Source: Bacteroidota bacterium
Lineage (GTDB): Bacteria > Bacteroidota > Bacteroidia > Chitinophagales > Chitinophagaceae
DNA: 10,794 bases
NCBI GenBank assembly: GCA_023427575.1
Contig: JAEZAY010000501.1
Location: forward strand, 1 to 10,794
Reading direction: 5' to 3'
A program made the position numbers and the translations under genes. Under the pieces are notes generated by a model. That model did no database searches, had not been told where the DNA came from, and was given only the letters and a program-made list of their open reading frames with translations. The stretch's first letter is position 1; the number at the start of each line of letters is the position of its first letter. Below are positions 1-7,155 of this stretch, piece by piece.

Positions 1-1070
1 GTTGACAGTGAGCCTGCCAGCAATGAACCCAGGATTGGTCCCGTACAGCTAAAGGATACCAGGGCCAGTGTAAGGGCCATAAAGAAAATACCCAGCAAGC
101 CGCCTACTCCGGCTTTTTCATCGGCCCTGTTGGCAAGACTGCTGGGCATTGTGATCTCGAACAATCCAAAAAAGGAAAGGGCGAAAGCCACGAAAATCAC
201 GAAGAAAAATATATTCAGCCATACATTGGTGGAGATATTGTTCAGGATTTCAGGGTTGCTGGAATCGAGAAAATGGAATGGAATGCTCAGGATCACGTAA
301 ATCAGCAGAATAAAAAATCCGTAGATCAACGCATTCAGGATCCCCTGTCTGCGGGACTGCGACTTTTTAGTGAAGAAGGAAACTGTCAGCGGAATCATGG
401 GGAAAACGCAGGGCGTAAGTAACGCTAACAGGCCACCGAAAAAGCCGAGAATAAAAATTCCCCATAAGCTTTTCGAGCGTTCATCTTCAATCCCGGTACC
501 ACCGCAATTATTAACGGGTGATCCGAGCTGAATTGTTTCTCTTTTCAAACCAGCTCCGCTGGCGTCTGAAACTTTCAGGCCTGCATCTTTAGCCAGGATA
601 GCGCCGTTTTCCAGCTTAAAATGAAAGGGTTCTTCTACGGGGCTGGTAATTTCATCGCCCTTCATGGTCATATAACTGATCACCCCGCGGATATCCGTCA
701 GGCCGGGTTGAACCTCAATCAGGGCTTCAATAACGGCTTCGTTTTCAAAATACCGGATCTCGAGGTTTTCAAACAGTGGCTCCGGTTTCACCTGCAAACT
801 TCCTTTTTCTGCAAGCTCTGTTTTGGTAATCGCCGCTGAACTGGAGCTATCGAAAACCAGGCGTGAATTGGGAAAATCATCGCTGGCGCTGGTGGAAAAC
901 AAACGCCATCCGGGTTTGAGTTCCGCTTTAAAGATGAGTTTGAAATTATTACCGGAAACGGCATTTGCCGTGTAGGTCCAGCTTACCGTTTTCGTGGTAT
1001 CCTGGGCAGCCAGGGATCCGGAAACCAAAAGCAGAACGACAAAATGCAGATACCGATAAAAATTATTCAT
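1..1070 (-). CDS. dsbD: Thiol:disulfide interchange protein DsbD, N-terminal part (runs off left edge)
   Basis: DsbD carries electrons from cytoplasmic thioredoxin across the inner membrane to periplasmic disulfide-reducing partners. 356 codons are visible from the ATG at 1070. Residues 1-22 form a signal peptide ending SGSLAAQ. Residues about 28-155 are a DsbD-alpha-type immunoglobulin-like domain. The CcdA-type membrane domain begins near 203. Its two redox cysteines are visible: C221 in LLTPCVFPMIP and C342 in SFSCTGPILG, 121 residues apart, close to the E. coli DsbD spacing. Four membrane segments are seen (about 203-225, 245-268, 282-308, 321-345). The remaining segments and any C-terminal thioredoxin domain lie outside the window. 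Oddly, the N-terminal domain has no cysteines: where the family has the C-x4-C active site it reads YMTMKGDEITSP (M136 and I141 in the cysteine positions). A lone C189 sits in the linker. The upstream neighbour is a separate DsbD-alpha-like protein that does carry the motif. Confidence 0.93.
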   Translation of the reverse strand, partial: MNNFYRYLHFVVLLLVSGSLAAQDTTKTVSWTYTANAVSGNNFKLIFKAELKPGWRLFSTSASDDFPNSRLVFDSSSSAAITKTELAEKGSLQVKPEPLFENLEIRYFENEAVIEALIEVQPGLTDIRGVISYMTMKGDEITSPVEEPFHFKLENGAILAKDAGLKVSDASGAGLKRETIQLGSPVNNCGGTGIEDERSKSLWGIFILGFFGGLLALLTPCVFPMIPLTVSFFTKKSQSRRQGILNALIYGFFILLIYVILSIPFHFLDSSNPEILNNISTNVWLNIFFFVIFVAFALSFFGLFEITMPSSLANRADEKAGVGGLLGIFFMALTLALVSFSCTGPILGSLLAGSLS

Positions 1071-1089
1071 CCGAAACACTTTCTGGGGG

Positions 1090-1121
1090 AAAAAATAAAC
1101 GAGTTCAGCAGAACCCGTTTA
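1090..1121 (-). terminator. Intrinsic terminator-like hairpin between the DsbD-alpha-like gene and dsbD
   Basis: Read on the minus strand, an 11-bp stem (arms 1121-1111 and 1106-1096, one G-U wobble) closes a 4-base TGCT loop. It is followed directly by six T residues (1095-1090). On the plus strand the stem has an A-C mismatch and no T-tract, so the signal is directional. It lies after the stop of the small gene and before the dsbD start. It would therefore end or attenuate transcription, so that dsbD gets less message than the small protein or uses its own promoter. Confidence 0.6.
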
Positions 1122-1144
1122 CAAAAATTATGATGAGGCGAAAA

Positions 1145-1597
1145 TTATCCGCCAATATTCACGCTGAAATCGACTGTTGCGGGAGGAAGACATTGATGAT
1201 CGTTACAAACCATAAACTCCACTTTTCCGGCGAGGTTGCTTTTTGCACTACCCCTTACCTTTACCACCTGGATGAAGTTTACATCTTTCTCATAATACTT
1301 TACGTCAGAACCAAAGGCTTCTTCATATACCTTTTTCATCTTGCCTACTTCTTTTACTTTTCCATCGAGCACCAGGAGCGGGTTTTTAGTAAAGCTGAAG
1401 CTGGTAGATACGGGACCTTCGCCCCCATCCTGTGAATACATATGATAATCGCCGTTAATAGAAGCTTTCATATGCACTTCGTATGTTTTATCGGCGATCT
1501 TCTTTGTTGTAAAAGTCCATTGAACTTCTTTATTAGACTGAGCGAAAACAAAACTGGTAACAAGGAGAAATGTGAACGCCAATAAAAGTTTCTTCAT
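1145..1597 (-). CDS. Exported stand-alone DsbD-alpha-like domain protein with intact C-x4-C site
   Basis: A 150-residue protein with a clear signal peptide (residues 1-20, ending SFVFAQ) followed by one domain of the protein-disulfide reductase DsbD N-terminal type. It ends with VCNDHQCLPPATVDF, the hallmark motif of that domain, with active-site cysteines C131 and C136. It aligns by eye with the N-terminal domain of the adjacent dsbD product: EVQWTFTTKK with TVSWTYTANA, VKYYEKDV with LEIRYFENE, and VEFMVCNDHQC with ISYMTMKGDEI. It is therefore a paralogue of that domain without a membrane part. It probably works in the periplasm, accepting electrons from DsbD and passing them to substrate proteins. 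That role is inferred from the family and from the adjacent position. It lies 74 bases upstream of dsbD on the same strand, with a terminator-like hairpin between them. Confidence 0.88.
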   Translation of the reverse strand: MKKLLLAFTFLLVTSFVFAQSNKEVQWTFTTKKIADKTYEVHMKASINGDYHMYSQDGGEGPVSTSFSFTKNPLLVLDGKVKEVGKMKKVYEEAFGSDVKYYEKDVNFIQVVKVRGSAKSNLAGKVEFMVCNDHQCLPPATVDFSVNIGG

Positions 1598-1650
1598 AAC
1601 TGATTCTGATTTGTGAGCACAAAATTCCTACAAATATTGCTAAGGTTTCT

Positions 1651-2358
1651 TTAAATGTTCATTGCAGCCGTACCGGAAACTGTTAATAATTCCGGCTCAA
1701 TCGCCAGCAGTTGATTAAAAACAATTTTGCCATCCGTATTTCCGATCAGTTCGGAACAGGCCCTTTCCGGGTGGGGCATCATTCCAAAAACATTCCCTTC
1801 CCGGTTACGAACTCCGGCGATATTGCGGGCAGCGCCATTGTGATTGGCCTCCGGTGTTACATTTCCTTCCCTATCGCAATAGTAATAGATAACCTGGTTG
1901 TTTTTTTCCAGTTCATCCAGCACCTTATCTTCCGCGAAAAATCTTCCTTCTCCATGCGCAATCGGGATCATCAGCGGGCGGGGATCCGATTTGGAATTCA
2001 GGTAAACATTTTTACATACAAATTGCTGGCTTGCGTTGCGGAGCAATGCTCCCGGCAACAGGTGGGCTTCGCATAAAATCTGGAAACCGTTGCAAACGCC
2101 AAGCACCTTACCACCACGATTCGCGAAATCGATCACGCTTTGCATCATCGGGCTGAAACGGGCAATAGCACCGCAGCGCAGGTAATCACCAAATGAAAAA
2201 CCGCCGGGAAGAACAATGCAGTCTTCGGTAGAAAACATGCTGATATCGCGGTCTTTATGCCATAGCATGATCACCTCCCTGTTGAGATCATTTTGCAGCG
2301 CTTCCTGCATATCGCGGTCGCAGTTGGAACCGGGGAAAACAACAACTCCAAACTTCAT
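1651..2358 (-). CDS. purQ: Phosphoribosylformylglycinamidine synthase, glutaminase subunit PurQ
   Basis: PurQ is the glutamine amidotransferase of FGAM synthase. It releases ammonia from glutamine for the fourth step of de novo purine synthesis in the cytoplasm, working with PurL and PurS. The 235-residue protein starts MKFGVVVFPGSNCDRD, as the family does, and has the usual class I glutaminase layout. The nucleophile is C89 in KVLGVCNGFQIL. The histidine and glutamate of the triad are H196 and E198 in GMMPHPERA. PGGFSFGDYLRCGAIA (51-66) is the conserved oxyanion-strand region. Length fits the small PurQ form, so partners PurL and PurS must be encoded elsewhere; neither is in this window. It starts 32 bases after the upstream membrane-protein gene and is followed after 53 bases by the DsbD-alpha-like gene. 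No Shine-Dalgarno is visible. Confidence 0.96.
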   Translation of the reverse strand: MKFGVVVFPGSNCDRDMQEALQNDLNREVIMLWHKDRDISMFSTEDCIVLPGGFSFGDYLRCGAIARFSPMMQSVIDFANRGGKVLGVCNGFQILCEAHLLPGALLRNASQQFVCKNVYLNSKSDPRPLMIPIAHGEGRFFAEDKVLDELEKNNQVIYYYCDREGNVTPEANHNGAARNIAGVRNREGNVFGMMPHPERACSELIGNTDGKIVFNQLLAIEPELLTVSGTAAMNI

Positions 2359-2390
2359 TATTCAGATTTTTTAGGAGAAGCAAAGGTAAC

Positions 2391-3380
2391 TCAATCCATG
2401 AAGAAGAAGGAATAGTTCACGAAAATTGCGTAAAGAAAGATGGACCAGTGCAATATCTGCGGGAACCTTTTTCCGGCCGGATAAAAATAGGCGGCGGCGT
2501 GGAAGGCCGAGATCGGGATCAGGGAAGAGATCCAGTTCACGTATTTATCGCCCCCGTTTACCAGGATGATCAGTAATGAGCTGATCAGAAACAGCAGGAT
2601 CAGGCTCCAGTTTTTACGGGTCTGGATCAGCATTTTGTTCATATTGTCCTGAACATAATACCCGCCAATCATAAACGGCACCACCATCAGGGCAATGCTA
2701 ACCGTTATGAACATGGATTCCGGAATATTGGGAAGGTCGAAACGAAGCGAAGGAAAAAGTCTTTCCCAGCTAAAACTATCGCTAAGAAACAGCAGCACAC
2801 CAAGGAAATAATAGGGCGTGGTTACACCTAAAAATCCGATCATCCATTCCCGAATCCTGAAAGGACGCATAATGAACAAGGCGATAGGGATGGTAAATAC
2901 ATACACTATGGCGGGCTCATAAAACAGGGTAATTATACCCAGTTGCAGCCCTACGTTAAATACCGAATAATTCGGGTTGCCGGTATTGTACAGCTCGGCC
3001 ATTTTATAGATCAGCCAGATAAGCAAAGTGTTTACCAGCAAAGGCGAAGAAAACTGGTTCCAGGCCGGGATTAGCGAAGTAAGCAGAAGGTAGCTCATCG
3101 CCGGCAGATAGGTGGGCCGGGCCAGGATTTTCAAACTGATGCAGATCCGGTTGAGCAAAGTAGCCTGGATCAGCAGGAAAATAAAGGCCAGCAGCGTATA
3201 AACAATGGGTTCGGGATTCAGCGGGGTCAGAAAATTAACGAGCCAGTTGTACAGATAATGATCTTCCTCCTGCCTGAATGCCGGCATGGGGCGGAGAAAT
3301 GCGGCAAATTTGAGGATCAGCGCATAAACCAGCAGAATTAAAATGTTTCCCGTGCTTTTTTGTCTGAAAATTCCAACCAC
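2391..3380 (-). CDS. Polytopic inner-membrane protein, DUF6427-like
   Basis: A 329-residue, strongly hydrophobic protein with about nine or ten predicted membrane segments (roughly 10-30, 57-77, 92-106, 112-128, 143-170, 180-200, 223-243, 258-275, 282-300, 309-327). Its short N-terminus (GIFRQKSTGN before the first helix) and the FRIREWMIGFLG loop near 174-185 recall the uncharacterised Bacteroidota family DUF6427. That assignment is from memory of family features and is moderate. The function is unknown. The start is a GTG at 3380: the codon just upstream in frame is a TAG stop, and the first internal ATG (M32) falls after the first helix. AAAAGG lies about six bases before the GTG. The gap to the upstream gene is only 10 bases, so the two are probably translated from one message. 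No catalytic motif is seen. Confidence 0.8.
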   Translation of the reverse strand: MVGIFRQKSTGNILILLVYALILKFAAFLRPMPAFRQEEDHYLYNWLVNFLTPLNPEPIVYTLLAFIFLLIQATLLNRICISLKILARPTYLPAMSYLLLTSLIPAWNQFSSPLLVNTLLIWLIYKMAELYNTGNPNYSVFNVGLQLGIITLFYEPAIVYVFTIPIALFIMRPFRIREWMIGFLGVTTPYYFLGVLLFLSDSFSWERLFPSLRFDLPNIPESMFITVSIALMVVPFMIGGYYVQDNMNKMLIQTRKNWSLILLFLISSLLIILVNGGDKYVNWISSLIPISAFHAAAYFYPAGKRFPQILHWSIFLYAIFVNYSFFFMD

Positions 3381-3390
3381 CTAATGCCTT

Positions 3391-4923
3391 TTATAAATCT
3401 ATTTTTGCGAAAGTAAGATAGTTCCTGTACTGGCAAGGCATTATAACGGTACGGGAACCAATTTGTTTTCCGAAACGGGGCATAAATTCAAAGCCGCGGT
3501 CGAGGTTCTTTAAAGTTGGATACCGGGTGATTTTACCATCGGGACCAATGCTCTGATCGCTGAGTAAAAGCGTTCTTCTTTCATATGTATTAAACAGAAA
3601 ATGAAGTTCACCCCCGGTATTTACCATTTGATGGGAGATCAGCGCGTCGGTTTCATCATCATATTGGCTTTTTGGGATCACATTGCTCCATTCGATTCCT
3701 CCGTCTTTATTGAATGAAAGCACCATTATATTTTCAGCGATATAACGGGTAGATTGCCTTCCTCCCCAGCGGTTCCAGGGCGAATTCCAGCCTCCAAAAC
3801 CATAGGGTGAATAATAACTGTTGAAAGGCGATGACCATGGATTGTTCCAGGAAAGATAATCCCAGCGGTTGAAGGAACTTCCACCACGGCTCGAGGTATA
3901 CATCGATTCGCCCACCAGCAGGTAACCGCCATCCTTTCGGATAATCATGTTTTTTATGAAATAATCATTAAAAGCCAGGCGCAAATTGGCATCCGGACCT
4001 TTAGCCTGGCGGCGAAGGTCATCGTTGAAGTAAGCGGCAATCTGTTTCTCAACGGCCCGGTTCTTCTTATCAAAAACGATGGTATACAAGCCTTCAATAT
4101 TTCCCCGCCGCTGCTGGTAATAAAGGGCACTGAAGAAATAGCGGTTATTGGTATTGTCGACCTTTAATCTTACTTCATCCAGGATCCGGTCGCCGGTATT
4201 CAGATCGGCGATTTGAAACTGGCTCTCGGCAGGCGCTTTCGTCACCACCTTTAAATCGGTGATGTATTCGCTTCCACCCCTTCTGCGGTATTTTCCGAAA
4301 ACCATTCCACCCTCATTGTCGAGCAGGAAATCAGTGAAATAATCGTTGCGCTCTTCCATGGGCATTTGAAGTTCCTGGCGATCGAGCAGCTTCATTTCAT
4401 TATCCATTAGCAGGGTGGTGAACAGAAAATTCTTTTGATTCCGGCTATTGATCTTAAACACCATCACCCTTTGCTTATCGTCGGAGAAAATGGTAGTATA
4501 AATCTTGTTATTAGCGGCCCATCCGATCCGGGTGGTATCAATTTCAATTGGATCCTGAAGGCGCTTGCCCTCGCCATTGATTTTTACAGCCACACAGTGA
4601 ACAATATTCTTGCGCTGGAACTGGTAAATCATCCAGGCAAAATCGTTGTAGGGGATGAAGTCTACATTTATGATCCGGTCGTCGAGTACATCCAGCTTTA
4701 CCCGGTTCAGCAGTTTCATATCGTTATCATATACCGAGATATCGTTATCGGAGCGATTATTCTTATAAACAAGGATATTCCCTTCGATCCGGCCGATGAT
4801 TTCGAAAATGGTACGGCGGCTGTCTTCTCTTTCAGGTTCACTGTAGGTGATCTTCTGGGCGATGGCCGACCCGGTAAATATCAATAAAACCAACAGAGTA
4901 GCGGTTAATCGATTCAATTTCAT
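3391..4923 (-). CDS. Secreted or periplasmic protein of unknown function, probably beta-propeller-like
   Basis: I chose the ATG at 4923, giving 510 residues. It begins at once with a clean signal peptide (MKLNRLTATLLVLLIFTGSAIAQ), and an AAGGAAG ribosome site lies seven bases upstream. The frame stays open to a TTG at 4953, but that would add ten charged residues and swallow the ribosome site. The mature part is rich in short alternating beta-strands. The motif DN-D/E-MKLL-N/D-R occurs twice (residues 66-74 and 174-182), suggesting a repeated blade-like fold. No enzyme motif was recognised. Residues 344-391 form an insert very rich in Trp, Asn, Ser, Gly, Tyr and Pro (six Trp). It lies between two regular strand regions (GGYLLVGES and AENIMVLSFNKDG). 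A TAA stop 10 bases before the next gene suggests co-transcription with the membrane protein. Confidence 0.82.
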   Translation of the reverse strand: MKLNRLTATLLVLLIFTGSAIAQKITYSEPEREDSRRTIFEIIGRIEGNILVYKNNRSDNDISVYDNDMKLLNRVKLDVLDDRIINVDFIPYNDFAWMIYQFQRKNIVHCVAVKINGEGKRLQDPIEIDTTRIGWAANNKIYTTIFSDDKQRVMVFKINSRNQKNFLFTTLLMDNEMKLLDRQELQMPMEERNDYFTDFLLDNEGGMVFGKYRRRGGSEYITDLKVVTKAPAESQFQIADLNTGDRILDEVRLKVDNTNNRYFFSALYYQQRRGNIEGLYTIVFDKKNRAVEKQIAAYFNDDLRRQAKGPDANLRLAFNDYFIKNMIIRKDGGYLLVGESMYTSSRGGSSFNRWDYLSWNNPWSSPFNSYYSPYGFGGWNSPWNRWGGRQSTRYIAENIMVLSFNKDGGIEWSNVIPKSQYDDETDALISHQMVNTGGELHFLFNTYERRTLLLSDQSIGPDGKITRYPTLKNLDRGFEFMPRFGKQIGSRTVIMPCQYRNYLTFAKIDL

Positions 4924-4930
4924 TTCAGCG

Positions 4931-4937
4931 CTTCCTT
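4931..4937 (-). promoter_or_regulatory. Ribosome binding site that decides the start at 4923
   Basis: The minus strand reads AAGGAAG seven bases before the ATG at 4923. This is one of the few Shine-Dalgarno-like sites in the window. It favours this ATG, which opens directly into a signal peptide, over the in-frame TTG at 4953. Confidence 0.6.
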
Positions 4938-5013
4938 TTTTTATTTTCAGCAAATTACGTATTCACCCAACGAATCCAAAACAAGGGAAACATTTAGGTA
5001 TTGTTTAAGATGA

Positions 5014-5072
5014 TTCAGAAAGCCGGAAGGTTTTCTGAAAATATAATGAAATCTTTCTGAAAGGAAGGTTTT
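5014..5072 (+). repeat. Hairpin and short direct repeats in the divergent region upstream of kup
   Basis: An inverted repeat has arms TTCAGAAAGCC (5014-5024) and GGTTTTCTGAA (5029-5039), closed by a GGAA loop. As plus-strand RNA this is an 11-bp stem with one G-U pair and a GNRA-type tetraloop. Parts of it recur just downstream: TTTCTGAAA at 5032-5040 and 5054-5062, and GGAAGGTTTT at 5025-5034 and 5063-5072. The left arm could pair with either TTTCTGAA copy. It lies between two divergent genes, so it could be an operator for either, or an RNA structure if transcription begins upstream of it. Confidence 0.45.
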
Positions 5073-5121
5073 AACATTTCCCCCGCAAAAGGAAATTAAA
5101 ATCAGGTAAAAATTTTCCGTA

Positions 5122-5129
5122 TACCTTTG
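5122..5129 (+). promoter_or_regulatory. Candidate -7 promoter element for kup
   Basis: TACCTTTG is an exact match to the Bacteroidota primary sigma factor -7 consensus TAnnTTTG. It lies 27 bases before the kup GTG, predicting a short leader of about 20 bases. No good -33 TTTG is seen at the usual spacing. Confidence 0.5.
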
Positions 5130-5156
5130 TTATCATTCCGTTAATCAGTTACTATC

Positions 5157-7148
5157 GTGGGTAAACAGACGAACAAAGTCACCGGGGCCGGGCTATTGAT
5201 TGCATTGGGGATAATTTACGGCGATATTGGCACTTCGCCACTCTATGTTTTCAACGCCATCATTGGCAACCGGGTAATCAGTGATGAGCTGATCATCGGA
5301 ACTTTATCCTGCATTATCTGGACCCTCACTTTACAAACAACTATAAAATATGTATGGCTGGTATTGAAAGCCGATAACCGCGGGGAAGGTGGCACTTTTG
5401 CACTGTACGCCCTGGTACGGCGCCAGAAAAAATGGCTGGTGATTCCCGCCATGCTGGGCGGAGCGGCACTTCTGGCCGATGGCATCATCACCCCTCCCAT
5501 TTCCATAACGTCGGCGGTGGAAGGCCTGCGTAAATTACCGGCACTGCAGCATCTGGGCGAAACCGACAATACCATCGTTATAATCGTGATCAGTATTCTG
5601 GCTTTGTTTTTTTTCCTCCAGCAATTCGGCACCGCTTCTATTGGGAAATTGTTCGGGCCCATCATGCTCATCTGGTTTACCATGCTGGCCGTGCTGGGCA
5701 TTTACCATATTTTCGACGATTTAAGCATTTTTAAAGCCCTGAGCCCCTACTATGCCGTCAACTTCCTGGCAACCTACGATCATGGGTTTTGGCTGCTGGG
5801 GGCCGTATTTCTTTGTACCACCGGTGCGGAGGCCCTTTATTCCGATCTGGGCCATTGCGGCAAACAACATATCCGGGTTACCTGGTTTTATGTAAAACTC
5901 TGCCTGCTGCTGAACTATTTTGGCCAGGGCGCATCGCTGCTGGCCCACCATACCGGAGTGCTGGTTAGTCCCGAAAACAAAGCCCTGCTTGGGATCAACG
6001 CATTTTATGATCTGATGCCTCAATGGTTCATTATCATCGGGGTCGTAATCGCCACCACCGCTGCCATCATTGCCAGTCAGGCCATGATTTCCGGTTCGTT
6101 TACCCTTATCAGTGAGGCCATGCGCCTGAATCTCTGGCCGAAGTTCCGGATTCGTTACCCTTCGGAGGAGAAAGGCCAGTTGTTCATTCCCGCCATCAAC
6201 CTGATGATGTTTATAGGTTGCGTGGCCGTAGTACTCTACTTCCGCGAATCGGCGCAAATGGAAGCGGCCTACGGACTTGCCATTATCATAACAATGATTA
6301 CCACCACCATTCTGTTCTCGAACTACCTGGTGGGCAAAAGAGTTCCTTCTTCCATCATCTATGTCTTCCTGATTGGTTTTATAATAATTGAAGTCGCCTA
6401 TCTGGTTGCGCTTTTACAGAAATTCACACATGGCGGTTATTTTACGCTGATGATGGGGGGATTGATGTTCCTGATTATGTTTGTATGGTTTCGCAGCCGG
6501 CGCATTAAAAACAGGTATGTCGAGTTTGTGCGGATGGAAGATTATATTCCCCAGATCCAGGAGTTAAGCAATGATAAAACGGTTCCAAAATACGCCACCC
6601 ACCTGGTTTACCTCACCAGTGCGAACAATCCCAAGGAAATAGAGCATAAGATTATTTATTCGATCCTGAACAGGAAACCCAAACGCGCCGATATATACTG
6701 GTTTGTGCATGTAGATACGCTCGACGATCCGTATACCTGCGAATACGTGGTGGATCATATCATCCCGAACGATATTATCCGGGTTGAATTCCGCCTCGGG
6801 TTCCGGATCGAGCCCCGGATCAATTTATTGTTCCGGAAGGTGGTAGCCGACCTGGTTCAGAATAAAGAGGTAAATATTACCAGCCGCTATGAAAGTCTGG
6901 AACGGAACAATGTAATGGGAGATTTCCAGTTCATCGTTATGGAAAAATATTTGAGCCAGGATAATGAACTGGCGATCAGCGAAAGGCTGATCATGAAATT
7001 CTATTTTTTCCTGAAAGAATGGAGCCTGTCGGAAGAAAAGGCATTTGGACTGGATTCTTCCACGGTAACCATTGAAAAATTTCCGCTGATCGTTGCCCCG
7101 GTTACGGAATTGCGGCTTAAACGGATCAACCAGGATTCTGGTTATTAA
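5157..7148 (+). CDS. kup: Potassium uptake protein of the KUP/HAK/KT family
   Basis: Kup imports potassium ions with protons across the inner membrane. The 663-residue protein has the family signatures: ALGIIYGDIGTSPLYVF (17-32), GEGGTFALYALVRR (76-89), GGAALLADGIITPPISITSAVEG (101-123), TTGAEALYSDLGH (221-233), SQAMISGSFTLISEA (307-321) and KFTHGGYFTL (422-431). D23, E122 and E225 are acidic membrane residues in the conserved segments. Twelve membrane helices fill residues about 13-445. A cytosolic C-terminal domain follows (about 450-663). Length is normal. The start is GTG: an in-frame TAA lies 15 bases upstream, no ATG precedes M99, and this start puts the GDIGTSP motif at its usual distance from the N-terminus. 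There is no Shine-Dalgarno. A rhodanese gene follows after 7 bases. Confidence 0.95.
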   Translation: MGKQTNKVTGAGLLIALGIIYGDIGTSPLYVFNAIIGNRVISDELIIGTLSCIIWTLTLQTTIKYVWLVLKADNRGEGGTFALYALVRRQKKWLVIPAMLGGAALLADGIITPPISITSAVEGLRKLPALQHLGETDNTIVIIVISILALFFFLQQFGTASIGKLFGPIMLIWFTMLAVLGIYHIFDDLSIFKALSPYYAVNFLATYDHGFWLLGAVFLCTTGAEALYSDLGHCGKQHIRVTWFYVKLCLLLNYFGQGASLLAHHTGVLVSPENKALLGINAFYDLMPQWFIIIGVVIATTAAIIASQAMISGSFTLISEAMRLNLWPKFRIRYPSEEKGQLFIPAINLMMFIGCVAVVLYFRESAQMEAAYGLAIIITMITTTILFSNYLVGKRVPSSIIYVFLIGFIIIEVAYLVALLQKFTHGGYFTLMMGGLMFLIMFVWFRSRRIKNRYVEFVRMEDYIPQIQELSNDKTVPKYATHLVYLTSANNPKEIEHKIIYSILNRKPKRADIYWFVHVDTLDDPYTCEYVVDHIIPNDIIRVEFRLGFRIEPRINLLFRKVVADLVQNKEVNITSRYESLERNNVMGDFQFIVMEKYLSQDNELAISERLIMKFYFFLKEWSLSEEKAFGLDSSTVTIEKFPLIVAPVTELRLKRINQDSGY

Positions 7149-7155
7149 AAAAGAA

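Noticed and set aside
965..1435. Plus-strand 156-codon open frame
   Set aside because: It lies opposite dsbD and the DsbD-alpha-like gene, both with clear signal peptides and family motifs. The translation has no recognisable domain.
1598..1650. Possible promoter for the DsbD-alpha-like gene (ATATTTG and AATTTTG on the minus strand)
   Set aside because: Each matches TAnnTTTG with a mismatch in the first base and neither has a -33 TTTG at the right spacing, so this cannot be told from A+T-rich background.
4435..4887. Plus-strand 150-codon open frame opposite the secreted protein
   Set aside because: It is antisense to a protein with signal peptide and ribosome site. There is no supporting start signal or domain.
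4924..4953. Ten-residue N-terminal extension of the secreted protein from a TTG
   Set aside because: It would place charged residues before a complete signal peptide and run through the AAGGAAG ribosome site of the ATG at 4923.
5721..6257. Minus-strand 178-codon open frame inside kup
   Set aside because: It is fully antisense to conserved Kup membrane segments. The long frame follows from the codon bias of the real gene.
7093..7155. N-terminal extension of the rhodanese into kup
   Set aside because: The extra residues overlap the kup 3' end in another frame. The ATG at 7156 gives a complete, normal-length rhodanese domain.
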